Shown here: piece by piece, positions 1-8,645 of the stretch
Layout: each line of letters opens with the position of its first letter
Position numbering within the stretch: the first letter of the stretch is position 1
Assembly: GCA_004100325.1 (NCBI GenBank)
Contig: SCKX01000001.1
Span: 124,001-188,000 of the forward strand
DNA from: Candidatus Microsaccharimonas sossegonensis
GTDB lineage: Bacteria; Patescibacteriota; Saccharimonadia; Saccharimonadales; Saccharimonadaceae
DNA length: 64,000 bases
Direction of reading: 5' to 3'
The notes under the pieces: generated by a model
Databases searched by the model: none
What the model saw: only the letters and a program-made list of their open reading frames with translations
Told to the model about the DNA's origin: nothing
Position numbers and translations under genes: made by a program

Positions 1-1
1 T

Positions 2-598
2 GGCCGGGCATCGATAATCAGTGTTTTCCATGACACATCATTCATGCAAGCCATCGGGTTATTTATCCGTAATATGTTCCTCCTCAGTAATCCCTTCTTT
101 CTCTTCATTTACGGTGACTCCAATATGAGACAATCGATTGGTATCCAGGGCGCGCTCGGACTTGGCGCACTTGCTCCGATTGTGGTTCTCATGGTATATG
201 GATGGCGACGGGCTCGGCATCGTACATCAAAGCTTTTAAAAAGCACCGAGGCAAAGCTACTACTCATCGCAATCGTTGGGTACATTCTTGCTTTGATTGG
301 CTCCGCCCTTACAAAAGAAGGTCAACCACATTCACTGCGAGCAACCGGAGCCTGGCCATTTGCAATCATCATCGTGACCATTGGCTGGGTAGCCATTCTA
401 AGGGTAAAAGCTCAATGGATGAAATGGACAGCAATAACGATGTTCATCCTGGCAACAATTGCGTATGCTATTGACCTAAGCGTTTTCTACCCGATGCGCA
501 GTAAAAGTTTTTTTGATGTCGGTTCTCGTTCAAAAATTAGTCAGCATCAGCATCTTCACTATCCTCCACTTGCTTTAAAATACTATCAAAATCGCTAA
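2..598 (+). CDS. GT-C family glycosyltransferase, C-terminal part (5'-truncated by window edge)
   Basis: The frame is already open at the left edge, so this is the 3' part of a larger gene and not a complete 184-residue protein. The text SVFHDTSF, a short extracytoplasmic stretch ending GDSNMRQSIG, and then three hydrophobic segments (about residues 52-70, 84-105 and 118-145 of the visible part) resemble the C-terminal region of GT39/ArnT-like polyprenyl-phosphate sugar transferases, where a GDxNxRHS stretch precedes the last membrane helices. Those enzymes move sugars from lipid carriers on the outer face of the membrane. The donor and acceptor cannot be read from this part. A second GT-C gene lies at 40483-41976. 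Confidence 0.6.
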   Translation, partial: GRASIISVFHDTSFMQAIGLFIRNMFLLSNPFFLFIYGDSNMRQSIGIQGALGLGALAPIVVLMVYGWRRARHRTSKLLKSTEAKLLLIAIVGYILALIGSALTKEGQPHSLRATGAWPFAIIIVTIGWVAILRVKAQWMKWTAITMFILATIAYAIDLSVFYPMRSKSFFDVGSRSKISQHQHLHYPPLALKYYQNR

Positions 599-640
599 GG
601 TATTTTTTCACCGACCACTAGAAAAATGAGAGAACAATGC

Positions 641-646
641 TATAAT
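641..646 (+). promoter_or_regulatory. -10 box of tRNA-Pro
   Basis: TATAAT lies 15 nt before the mature tRNA. A TAGAAA hexamer 16 nt upstream (619-624) occupies the -35 position; the same TAGAAA at 16-17 nt spacing precedes two other tRNA genes in the window. Confidence 0.6.
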
Positions 647-661
647 CATAAAGCATCACAT

Positions 662-737
662 CGGGGTGTGGCGCAGTTGATAGCGCGCTCGGTTTGGGAC
701 CGAGAGGTCGAAGGTTTGAGCCCTTTCACCCCGACCA
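662..737 (+). tRNA. tRNA-Pro (anticodon TGG)
   Basis: A full cloverleaf folds. The acceptor CGGGGTG pairs with CACCCCG (727-733), discriminator A734 and encoded CCA follow. The anticodon stem CTCGG/CCGAG encloses the loop TTTGGGA with anticodon TGG. The D-loop is AGTTGATA and the T-loop is TTTGAGC. The near-universal G19 is A (position 680) and the near-universal C56 is T (position 717), so the tertiary 19:56 pair is A-U in place of G-C; the two changes compensate each other. Confidence 0.95.
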
Positions 738-774
738 TAGAATAAAGACCGTCGCAAGATGGTCTTTATTCTAT
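737..774. terminator. Hairpin terminator between tRNA-Pro and rny
   Basis: A 14-bp perfect stem (737-750 with 761-774) and a 10-nt loop lie directly after the tRNA CCA end. It can act on both strands, ending the tRNA transcript on + and the rny transcript on -. Confidence 0.75.
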
Positions 775-811
775 GAACCAGCAACGTAGCAGCTTGTGGT
801 GATACACTTTA

Positions 812-2323
812 TTACTTCGCGTATTCAATCGCCCGCGTTTCCCTAATCACGTTAATTTTAATAGTTCCTGGATACTGCATGGTGCTCTCAATCTTATTGG
901 CGATATCTCGCGCCAGTTTAATTGCTGATAGGTCATCAATCGATTCAGGCGTCACAATCACCCGGACTTCACGTCCGGCACTAATTGCATATGACTTCTG
1001 AATTCCCTTAAAGCCGTTAGCGATATTTTCAAGATCACGCATACGTTCTGCAAAATTCTCGGCACTAATGTTACGAGCACCGGGGCGGGCGGCAGACAGT
1101 GCATCACAGACTCGAACTACCAAAGCTTCTGGCGTGGTCGCTTCAATATCATCATGGTGCGCTTCAATCGCGTGAACAATTTCGTCGCTCATGCCGTATT
1201 TGCGCGCCAGCTCGGCACCGATATGGTGATGCTTGCCTTCAACTTTGTGCGTGACCGCCTTACCGACGTCGTGAAGCAGTGTCGCAATCTTGGTCGTTCG
1301 AACATCCGCACCAATTTCTTCGGCAATCAGACCAGCCATGTGTGCCATTTCCGTACTATGCATCAAAACATTCTGCCCGTAACTAGTTCGGAACTTTAGT
1401 TCACCCAGTAGCTGAATCATTTCCTTTGGAATACCGACGACGCCCACTTCCCGGGCAGCATCTTCACCAGCGCGAATGACTTCTTTTTCAATTTCCTTTT
1501 CAGCTTTCGCAACCACTTCTTCGATGCGTCCCGGATGAATACGTCCATCTTTCATCAGCATCTCAAGTGCCATACGAGCAACCTGCCGGCGCATCGGATC
1601 GAAGCTGGAAAGAATGATCATCCCAGGCGTGTCATCAACGAGAATGTCGACACCAGTCGCACGTTGCAGTGCCTGGATATTACGACCCTCTTTCCCAATA
1701 ATACGACCTTTCATTTCATCGTCAGTCAATTTAATCGCAGTGACGGTTCGCTCAGCAGTCACTTCGCTACTCATACGTTCCATTGCCGACACAAGAATCA
1801 GTTGCGCCTGCTCTTCGGCGCTGTCACGAGCATCATTTTGCAGTTTCGAAACGAGCCCCACCAGATCATGCTTAATGCTTTTTTCAGTCATGTCCATCAG
1901 CTTTTCAGCGGCTTCTTTTTTCTTCAGTCCAGCTACTTTTTCGAGCTTATCAAGCTGCTTTTTTTGAATATCGCGAATCTCATTTTTTAATGATTCGACA
2001 TCATCTTCTTGCGCACGGAGATTTTCGGTTCGCTTATCCAGCTCATCCAGTTTGCGGTCAAGCGACGTTTCACGCTCTACCAAACGGCTTTCGGTACGAT
2101 CCCAGACCTTGCGGCGTTCTGATTCTTCTTTTTTCGCATCTGCAGCAAATTTTACTGCTTCGTCTTTTGCCTTGAGGACAATGTTGCTCGCCTTTGTCTT
2201 GGCGTCAGCAAGTAATTGATCGGCTTTATGCTTGCCACCGGCTACTTTTGTACGTGTATAAACGGTTGTTCCGCCCACGCCAACAATAATCCCGATGACA
2301 GCGGCAATAATTCCTTCTACCAT
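812..2323 (-). CDS. rny: Ribonuclease Y
   Basis: Membrane-anchored endoribonuclease that starts mRNA decay, 503 aa from the chosen start. Order: one N-terminal membrane helix (about 3-22), a long Lys/Glu/Ala coiled coil (about 30-195), a KH RNA-binding domain with RIIGKEGRNIQA (about 205-270), and an HD domain with HSTEMAHMAG and LLHDVGKA (about 320-415). The open frame extends to 2353, but the ATG at 2323 begins MVEGIIAAVIG and is preceded by AAGGAAAC at good spacing, so the ten upstream codons are probably leader. A TTGAAA/TATATT promoter with 18-nt spacing lies near 2380-2410. The leader can form a small GCCAAG/CTTGGC hairpin. Length matches the family. Confidence 0.95.
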   Translation of the reverse strand: MVEGIIAAVIGIIVGVGGTTVYTRTKVAGGKHKADQLLADAKTKASNIVLKAKDEAVKFAADAKKEESERRKVWDRTESRLVERETSLDRKLDELDKRTENLRAQEDDVESLKNEIRDIQKKQLDKLEKVAGLKKKEAAEKLMDMTEKSIKHDLVGLVSKLQNDARDSAEEQAQLILVSAMERMSSEVTAERTVTAIKLTDDEMKGRIIGKEGRNIQALQRATGVDILVDDTPGMIILSSFDPMRRQVARMALEMLMKDGRIHPGRIEEVVAKAEKEIEKEVIRAGEDAAREVGVVGIPKEMIQLLGELKFRTSYGQNVLMHSTEMAHMAGLIAEEIGADVRTTKIATLLHDVGKAVTHKVEGKHHHIGAELARKYGMSDEIVHAIEAHHDDIEATTPEALVVRVCDALSAARPGARNISAENFAERMRDLENIANGFKGIQKSYAISAGREVRVIVTPESIDDLSAIKLARDIANKIESTMQYPGTIKINVIRETRAIEYAK

Positions 2324-2482
2324 ATTGTTTCCTTTCTCAGTACAACCCGCCAAGTGTGCTTCTTGGCTTTACGCATTTAATATAAGAGGTCGCACTGAAA
2401 GTTTTCAAAAATTTATTCAGAGTCCAGACAGAATGTTGCGGACTGTTTCTATTGTAGCTCTGCTGAAGGACTGAAAGCAAGC

Positions 2483-2869
2483 TTATTTACGTGGTGCCGT
2501 AATGTGAACTTCGACACCATATTCTGGCATGACGAGCTTGTCGTTATCGCCTCTTGCAAGTCGCTCGAGCCCGTCCTTTTGCCACCTATCGCCCGTCGTC
2601 CCGACGATTGATACCTTTTCGCTATCAGCAAATGTATTCAGAACAGTTAATCCGATACGAAGCCCGGTAAAGCTTCCGGGACCTTTAAACGCCACGATGC
2701 CAGAAATATCCGCCCATGTTTTGCCATTCTCCTTCAAGCTAGCTTGCAAGTAACCTAGAAGTCCTTTTGCTAATGTTCGTCCTGCTTCCCATTGGTCATC
2801 AACCCGCCAATCGCTATCGACAAAACTTACTTTACATACGGGGGTAGAAGTATCAAGTAATACAATCAT
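2483..2869 (-). CDS. tsaB: Short TsaB-like tRNA t6A biosynthesis protein
   Basis: TsaB is the TsaD partner in making N6-threonylcarbamoyladenosine at A37 of ANN-decoding tRNAs. The N-terminal ASKHA-type strand MIVLLDTSTPV and the motif GPGSFTGLRIGL (about 61-73) are clear. At 128 aa it is much shorter than the usual 220-240 aa: only the N-terminal lobe is present and the protein ends at a genuine stop. Its ATG overlaps the tsaE stop (ATGA at 2866-2869), so the two are translationally coupled. Either a reduced TsaB that keeps only the TsaD-binding lobe, or a degenerate one. tsaD is not in the window. Confidence 0.8.
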   Translation of the reverse strand: MIVLLDTSTPVCKVSFVDSDWRVDDQWEAGRTLAKGLLGYLQASLKENGKTWADISGIVAFKGPGSFTGLRIGLTVLNTFADSEKVSIVGTTGDRWQKDGLERLARGDNDKLVMPEYGVEVHITAPRK

Positions 2870-3318
2870 AGCTTCTCCAAAATTATTTCTGGACCATCCA
2901 GGACTAATGTTCGCGAAGTTTCTGTCGGTGCTGTAAACGTTATACGCAGCCGATGCTCTGGTAATATGTCTTCGACAATTTCAGCCCATTCAATCACGGT
3001 AATAGACTTGGGGTCAGTCGTCGTCTCAGACAATTCACTCGCCATAATACCGGCATCGTTTAATCGGTAAAAATCATAGTGTGCCAACTGCAAAGCGTTG
3101 CGTGCGGTATAGACCCGACTGATCGTGAAACTTGGACTTTGCACGTCTTCATCAATTTCCAGCCCACGCGCCAAACCTTTGACGAAAGTTGTTTTCCCAG
3201 CCCCAACATCACCGGCCAGCTCAATCACTTCACCGCCCTGTAAAAGGCGTCCGATGTTCTCGCCAAATGACTGCATTTCTTGGACGCTTGCGACCTCTAT
3301 TATCTTTTCTGTGCTCAT
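2866..3318 (-). CDS. tsaE: tRNA t6A biosynthesis ATPase TsaE
   Basis: ATPase of the TsaBDE complex, 150 aa. Walker A is AGDVGAGKTTFVKG (about 38-51), followed by the SPSFT motif and LAHYDFYRL, then VIEWAE near 115. The frame extends to 3327, but that upstream ATG lies inside the -10 box: TATAAT (3326-3331) sits exactly 7 nt before the ATG at 3318, which fits the leaderless arrangement seen in many genes of this window. Coupled to tsaB by a 4-nt overlap and divergent from the pilus operon. Confidence 0.9.
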   Translation of the reverse strand: MSTEKIIEVASVQEMQSFGENIGRLLQGGEVIELAGDVGAGKTTFVKGLARGLEIDEDVQSPSFTISRVYTARNALQLAHYDFYRLNDAGIMASELSETTTDPKSITVIEWAEIVEDILPEHRLRITFTAPTETSRTLVLDGPEIILEKL

Positions 3319-3385
3319 CCGATACATTATACCACTCTATGCTGGTGCTTTTATGGTGGGTGCATTACAATTGAGCGTAAGCATT

Positions 3386-5173
3386 ATGCGCATTTCCGAT
3401 ACTATCCTGGAAACGTTGCTTGGGCGGGCAAACCTTGCGACACCTGAGCAAATCACGTCCCTGAAAGAAGAGGCGACTCGTTCAAAGCGCACCTTGCAGG
3501 AAACTGTCGTCGATCAACGTATCACCGATGACCGGACACTTATCAAATTATTTGCCGATTACGCAAGCATTCCCTATGTCGAGCTTGACCCGCAACAGAT
3601 TTCCACCGATATACTACAGCTTATTCCCGAACGCATTGCTCGACAGTACAACGCCGTATTATTTCAGGTTGATGAGGATGGCGTTCGTCACCTGGCAATG
3701 GAAGACCCCGACGATGTCCAAGCAGTCAACTTTTTGCAAAAAGAAATAGGACTTAACTCTCGCATTCACATCGCAACCCGCGAAAATATTCTGAGCGCTC
3801 TTGAAGCTTACCGCGGCGATGTCAACAAAGAATTAAACGCAGTGATTGATGTTCAACGTGTCAACAGTGAAAAATCTGACATGGAAGTTGTCAGCGAAGA
3901 AGATATTGCGGAAGATTCACCAATCGCGCAGACCGTTAACTTGCTCCTCGAATATGCGATTCGTTCTCACGCATCCGACGTCCATATTGAGCCCCGTGAG
4001 GATTTTGTGCAGATTCGCTACCGTGTTGACGGTATTTTAAAAGAAGTAAACCGATTGCCACGCAATGTGCTGGGTGCACTTATTAGCCGTATCAAAATCC
4101 TTGCAAACCTCAAGATCGACGAGCGCCGCGTTCCACAAGACGGACGTTTTAAAATTAAAGTTGGCGGAAAGCAATATGCGCTTCGTGTTAGTTCACTGCC
4201 GATTGCTGACGGTGAAAAAGTTGTTATGCGTATCTTGGATGAGTCGAACGAAGCTGTGAGCCTTGAATCGCTGGGATACTGGGGCAAGGCGCTAAAGGAT
4301 GTGCAGCATGAAATGGTCGAACCAAACGGCATTGTCCTGATTACCGGGCCAACTGGGAGTGGTAAATCAACCAGCCTCTTTAGTATGCTGTCTATCTTGA
4401 ATCACCCTGAAGTTAATATTTCGACCATCGAAGACCCAGTTGAATACAAGATTCCTGGCGTCAACCAAACACAAACCAATCAAAAAGCCGGCATGACCTT
4501 TTCGACCGGACTTCGCGCTCTGCTGCGTCAAGACCCAAACATTATTATGATCGGTGAGATCCGTGATGGTGAAACAGCCAATTTGGCAATTCAGGCCGCG
4601 CTCACCGGACACATGGTGTTTAGCACACTCCACACGAATAACGCAGCGACTTCCTTGCCGCGTCTACTGGATATGCAGATCGAGCCATTCCTTATTTCCA
4701 GTACCATCCGAGCAGTGGTAGGGCAGCGCCTTGTCAGACGTTTGCACCATGCGTCTCGACAAAGCTTCATACCAACTGCCGAAGAACAGGCACAAATTAT
4801 TAAGCTCTTCGGTTTGACGCCAGGACAAGACTTCCGGACGATCCACGAACTTGAAAAGCAAGCAGCAGCCGAGGGGCTGGGTGGCGATACACCGCTCAGC
4901 ACGAATGAGACTGGCTTCGTTTCGTTATGGCGAGCCGATAAAGACTTTCATGACGACGATGCACAGGAAGGCTATAAGGGTCGCATCGGCATCTATGAGG
5001 TGCTTACCAATAGTCCTGAAGTCAAGAAATTGATTATGACCCATGGTAGTAGCGACCAAATTCAAGCCCAAGCCATTGCAGATGGCATGATGACCATGCA
5101 AATTGACGGACTGATTAAAGCTCTGCGCGGTGAAACGACCATTGAAGAAGTCCTAAGGGTAAGTAGAGATTAA
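3386..5173 (+). CDS. pilB: Type IV pilus assembly ATPase PilB (GspE family), cysteine-free
   Basis: Cytoplasmic hexameric ATPase that drives pilin polymerisation, about 595 aa. An N-terminal GspE_N-type domain (about 1-150) precedes the ATPase core with Walker A TGPTGSGKSTS, the Asp box around TIEDPVEY, Walker B IIMIGEIRDGETA and the His box STLHTNNAAT. The usual C-terminal tetracysteine zinc motif is missing: where other PilB/GspE proteins have RLVRRLCxxC this has RLVRRLHHASRQSFIP, and no cysteine occurs anywhere in the protein. The open frame runs back to 3125, but that part is antisense to tsaE. MRISDTILETLLG is the family-like start; ATG 3353, with TATGCT 9 nt before it, is an alternative. 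Confidence 0.92.
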   Translation: MRISDTILETLLGRANLATPEQITSLKEEATRSKRTLQETVVDQRITDDRTLIKLFADYASIPYVELDPQQISTDILQLIPERIARQYNAVLFQVDEDGVRHLAMEDPDDVQAVNFLQKEIGLNSRIHIATRENILSALEAYRGDVNKELNAVIDVQRVNSEKSDMEVVSEEDIAEDSPIAQTVNLLLEYAIRSHASDVHIEPREDFVQIRYRVDGILKEVNRLPRNVLGALISRIKILANLKIDERRVPQDGRFKIKVGGKQYALRVSSLPIADGEKVVMRILDESNEAVSLESLGYWGKALKDVQHEMVEPNGIVLITGPTGSGKSTSLFSMLSILNHPEVNISTIEDPVEYKIPGVNQTQTNQKAGMTFSTGLRALLRQDPNIIMIGEIRDGETANLAIQAALTGHMVFSTLHTNNAATSLPRLLDMQIEPFLISSTIRAVVGQRLVRRLHHASRQSFIPTAEEQAQIIKLFGLTPGQDFRTIHELEKQAAAEGLGGDTPLSTNETGFVSLWRADKDFHDDDAQEGYKGRIGIYEVLTNSPEVKKLIMTHGSSDQIQAQAIADGMMTMQIDGLIKALRGETTIEEVLRVSRD

Positions 5174-5174
5174 T

Positions 5175-6407
5175 ATGCCTAGATTTGCCTACGTTGCGGT
5201 TGATTTCCAACAAAAACCTATTAACGGCGAAACCGAACAACCCGATCGTGCGTCGGTTATTGCTGCCCTCACCAAGCAAAATCTGCGTCCGGTCAGCATC
5301 AAAGTGCTGGCTGAAAAAAGGGGTTTGGGAAGCATTGATTTTAATAATCTTTTCAAACCAACCAAAGTAAAAAACGACCAACTCGTGATTTTTACTCGCC
5401 AACTAAGTGCCATGGTTGGTGCCGGCGTGCCACTGCTCCGCTCGCTCACTTCGCTTGAGAAACATGCCGAAGACCCCGTCTTAAAGCAAACCCTTGCACA
5501 GGTCATCAAGGATGTAGAAGGTGGTAATTCACTCGCTAATGCATTAGCAAAATTTCCGCTCATCTTTAACGATATTTACGTGAACATGGTACGTGCCGGT
5601 GAAGCAGCCGGTATCCTGGATGATATCTTAAAAAGACTGGCTTACCAGCAGGAAAAAAGCTCAGCCATCCGCAAAAAAATTAGAAGTGCCATGGCGTATC
5701 CACTCGTTTTGATGGGTATTACCGTTCTCGCCTTCTTTGGACTAATGCTTTTCGTCATCCCTCAAATTGGAAAGATTCTTAATGACCTCGGTGGACCAGA
5801 TGCAAAACTACCAGGCATTACGCTCTTTATGCTTGGGCTCAGCCGTATCATGACCTCATACTGGTACATCATCCTGCCAGTCATCGGCGGTGTCGTGTAT
5901 GGTGTTATCCGCTATATTCGTACACCGAAAGGTCGTCGTAAGTTCGACCAACTACTCCTTAAGGTGCCTGGAATTAAGACAATCATTCGTAAATCAGCGG
6001 TTGCTCGTTTTGCCCGTACATTCTCGGCGCTGATGGGTGCCGGTGTGGCAGTGTTGGAGTGTCTTGAAGTGACCTCACGAGCTGTGGGTAATGTCATCTT
6101 CCAAGAAGCACTAAGAGAAGCTGCCCGCGAAGTAAAAAATGGGAAGTCATTATCATCGGTTATCGAAGCCAACGAACTTTTCCCTGGCATCGTTAGTCAA
6201 ATGCTGGCAGTTGGGGAAGAGACCGGACAAACCGATACCGTTCTCGTCAAGGTTGCTGATTTTTACGAGGAAGAAGTTGACCTTGCAATTGAAGGAATTA
6301 GCTCGATCATCGAGCCAGTCATGATCGTTATCATGGGAAGCATGGTCGGGTTGATTGCCGCAAGTGTGATGACCCCTATTGCTCAGCTCTCGCAGAATGT
6401 TAAGTAA
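5175..6407 (+). CDS. pilC: Type IV pilus inner-membrane platform protein PilC (GspF family)
   Basis: Polytopic platform protein that couples PilB to the growing pilus, 410 aa, normal length. After an N-terminal cytoplasmic part there are two T2SSF repeats (about 70-195 and 275-400), each with the FxRQLSAMVGAGVPLL / FARTFSALMGAGVAVL signature, and membrane segments near 178-198, 225-245 and 380-400. It starts 1 nt after the pilB stop, so it is in the same operon. Confidence 0.95.
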   Translation: MPRFAYVAVDFQQKPINGETEQPDRASVIAALTKQNLRPVSIKVLAEKRGLGSIDFNNLFKPTKVKNDQLVIFTRQLSAMVGAGVPLLRSLTSLEKHAEDPVLKQTLAQVIKDVEGGNSLANALAKFPLIFNDIYVNMVRAGEAAGILDDILKRLAYQQEKSSAIRKKIRSAMAYPLVLMGITVLAFFGLMLFVIPQIGKILNDLGGPDAKLPGITLFMLGLSRIMTSYWYIILPVIGGVVYGVIRYIRTPKGRRKFDQLLLKVPGIKTIIRKSAVARFARTFSALMGAGVAVLECLEVTSRAVGNVIFQEALREAAREVKNGKSLSSVIEANELFPGIVSQMLAVGEETGQTDTVLVKVADFYEEEVDLAIEGISSIIEPVMIVIMGSMVGLIAASVMTPIAQLSQNVK

Positions 6408-6444
6408 AGACGATTAAGCGTTCTCACGACCAACATGCTCATGC

Positions 6445-6450
6445 TATAAT
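6445..6450 (+). promoter_or_regulatory. -10 box upstream of pilM
   Basis: TATAAT in the 60-bp pilC-pilM gap suggests an internal start of transcription for pilMNO, with a leader of about 20 nt to the ATG at 6477. No good -35 is seen. Confidence 0.5.
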
Positions 6451-6476
6451 ACAGCGTAGTTACCAATGTGGGCATC

Positions 6477-7535
6477 ATGTCAAAATTATTCTACGAAGAC
6501 AAACCAATTATAGGACTAGACATCAGTACTACTGGTGTCAAAATTATGTCTGTCGATCCAAAAAAATGGCTGGTTCATGGTTATGGCTCAATTGACCTCG
6601 AACCACTCAAAGTTAAACAAGCGATGGAAGATGCAAACAGTACATATTTGACAGACAATATCAAATCCCTACTAAAAGAGAAAGTGATTGGTGACATCAT
6701 CAGTAAACGAGTTGCTATTGCGATTCCAACCGCTCGAAGTTACTCCCGAACCTTTACGCTGCCTATCGCAACCGAAAAAGCGCTCCAAGACGCTGTCATC
6801 CTAGAGGCTGACCAATATATTCCAATTCCCTCTGGTAATCTGTATATCGACTATCAAATCATCGAGCGCACGAAACAATTTATTATCGTGCTTATGAGTG
6901 CTGTCCCAAAAGTTATTATTGATAATATCCTTACCAGTGTGACCTCTGCTGGGCTTGAACCTGTCCTTATAGAGCCAAGCATCTGTTCGGTTGGACGTGT
7001 TTTAACTGCGACCGAGCGTGGCGATTTGCCTACTATTATCGTCGACATCGGACCAGCAACAACTGACATCGCGATTCTTGATAGAGGTACTATTCGCGTG
7101 ACGGGTGGCCTTGCTATTGGCGGCAATACTTTTACGCTTGATATTGCGAAAAAACTCAATGTTGAGCTGGAAAATGCCCATCAGCTCAAGGTATTGAACG
7201 GTCTGAGTGCTGGTCCTCGGCAACAAAAGTTGACGAGCGCATTAGAGCCAAGTCTTGAACGTATTCTTGCTGAAGTAAAAAAGGTCATGCGCTACTACAA
7301 TGAGCGTATCAGTCAGACACATAAGCTCGAACAGCTGCTGGTCGTCGGCAGTGGCAGCAACCTGCCAGGTATCGGCGAATATTTCACCAATGCCCTCGTG
7401 ATGCCGGCTCGTGTTGCCAGTCCGTGGCAGAAGCTTGACTTCGAAAAGCTCCAGGAACCACCAAAACAGTTTCGTCCACGCTATATTACCGTTGCCGGGC
7501 TTGCCAGCATTCAACCAGGAGAAATTTGGAAATGA
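6477..7535 (+). CDS. pilM: Type IV pilus assembly protein PilM (actin-like)
   Basis: Cytoplasmic FtsA/actin-fold protein that binds the PilN tail and links the pilus alignment complex to PilB; about 352 aa. IIGLDISTTGVKIM (about 12-25) is the phosphate-1 motif and TIIVDIGPATTDIAIL (about 185-200) the phosphate-2 motif; VVGSGSNLPGI (about 285-295) is the adenosine region. A GTG at 6468 is an in-frame alternative start, but MSKLFYEDKPIIGLD is the family-like beginning. It ends in an ATGA overlap with pilN. Confidence 0.92.
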   Translation: MSKLFYEDKPIIGLDISTTGVKIMSVDPKKWLVHGYGSIDLEPLKVKQAMEDANSTYLTDNIKSLLKEKVIGDIISKRVAIAIPTARSYSRTFTLPIATEKALQDAVILEADQYIPIPSGNLYIDYQIIERTKQFIIVLMSAVPKVIIDNILTSVTSAGLEPVLIEPSICSVGRVLTATERGDLPTIIVDIGPATTDIAILDRGTIRVTGGLAIGGNTFTLDIAKKLNVELENAHQLKVLNGLSAGPRQQKLTSALEPSLERILAEVKKVMRYYNERISQTHKLEQLLVVGSGSNLPGIGEYFTNALVMPARVASPWQKLDFEKLQEPPKQFRPRYITVAGLASIQPGEIWK

Positions 7536-8089
7536 TCAACTTACTTCCTGATAGTGACAAAAGGGAAATTCGTGCTGCCCGTACGAATACCATCCTTGGA
7601 AGATATATTATCATCATCCTTCTGGCATGTGCGTTTTTGGTACTGTTGCTCGCAGGCTCATATATTGTGTTACGCCAAACCAAGCAAAGCGCCGACCGCC
7701 TTATTCTTGTGAACAGCACAAAAGCAAGCTCCTATAACTCAACTAAATCCCAAGTTGATGCCCTGAATGCGAGTTTGGCGACAACAAAAACCATCTTGGA
7801 TCAAGAAATCTTGTATTCAAACGTGTTAATCAACATTGGTCAACAAATGCCTGCTGGTACCGTTCTTAGCAGTATTGCACTGGATGCCGCCTCTTTCACT
7901 GGCACACCATTAACATTGAAGGCATATGCAAAAACACCCGATAGTGCCACGGCGCTGCGACAGAAGTTTCAAAGTACTCCTCTATTTACAAACGTCTCTT
8001 TTAACCCAGTTTCTGATTCGACCGGCATTGATGGATATCCTGTCAGCGTATCAATGACACTCACGCTAACAAAGGCAGCGACAAAATGA
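7532..8089 (+). CDS. pilN: Type IV pilus assembly protein PilN
   Basis: Bitopic inner-membrane protein, 185 aa, with the PilM-binding N-terminal motif MINLLPDSDKREI, one membrane helix (about 26-48), a coiled-coil stretch and a small periplasmic-type ferredoxin-like domain. ATG 7532 overlaps the pilM stop; AGGAG at 7517-7521 is the likely SD. In-frame TTG 7526 is a weaker alternative. pilO follows with another ATGA overlap. Confidence 0.92.
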   Translation: MINLLPDSDKREIRAARTNTILGRYIIIILLACAFLVLLLAGSYIVLRQTKQSADRLILVNSTKASSYNSTKSQVDALNASLATTKTILDQEILYSNVLINIGQQMPAGTVLSSIALDAASFTGTPLTLKAYAKTPDSATALRQKFQSTPLFTNVSFNPVSDSTGIDGYPVSVSMTLTLTKAATK

Positions 8090-8643
8090 AAAAAGGTAAA
8101 AAAATGAACGCGGTAACAACTCGTAACGTTTTAGCGACGACACTTGTTATTGTTATTATTAGTTCAGCCGTCGGGTTTTACCTTGGACTGCAGTATATCC
8201 AATCATACGCGCTGGAAGTCACGACTGCTGTTACTAACTCACGGGCAAACAAAAATGATACTGGAGCATTAAGCCAACTGCAACAGCAACTTAGCGCTGG
8301 ACAAGGACTAGTTGCAAAAGCCGATGCCATCTTTTCTACGCCCGCCACCTACCAGACTCAAGCTTTAAAAGACATCTCAAAATACGCTAGTACTGCGGGT
8401 ATATCCATTGCGAGTATTGACTCCGCCCCACCGGGTACCGTAACGACAACAAAGCCAACTTACTCCGAGATCATTACTATCCAAAGTCCAGTTTCATATG
8501 CGAAGTTTCTTCAGTTCCTAGACGCAGTAGAAGGTAATCTACCAAAGATGCAGATTACCAGCATAAGCATTGGTCGCCCTAAAGTACCATCCGGTGATAT
8601 GATTACAACAGATAAAATTACCTTGACGGTAGTAACGAGGTAA
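8086..8643 (+). CDS. pilO: PilO-like type IV pilus alignment protein
   Basis: 185 aa, with one N-terminal membrane helix (about 17-38), a coiled coil around ALSQLQQQLSAGQGLV (60-80), and a C-terminal ferredoxin-like half. Topology and position directly after pilN identify it as the PilN partner; sequence identity to model PilO proteins is low. ATGA overlap with pilN. Confidence 0.82.
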   Translation: MKKGKKMNAVTTRNVLATTLVIVIISSAVGFYLGLQYIQSYALEVTTAVTNSRANKNDTGALSQLQQQLSAGQGLVAKADAIFSTPATYQTQALKDISKYASTAGISIASIDSAPPGTVTTTKPTYSEIITIQSPVSYAKFLQFLDAVEGNLPKMQITSISIGRPKVPSGDMITTDKITLTVVTR

Positions 8644-8645
8644 GT

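Noticed and set aside
1154-2175. Long plus-strand frames inside rny
   Set aside because: Shadows of rny with no start signals; composition rich in Phe/His/Asn as expected for antisense frames.
3125-3385. N-terminal extension of PilB of about 87 residues
   Set aside because: It is antisense to tsaE and its promoter, and the residues (Ser/Pro/Cys-rich) are not PilB-like.
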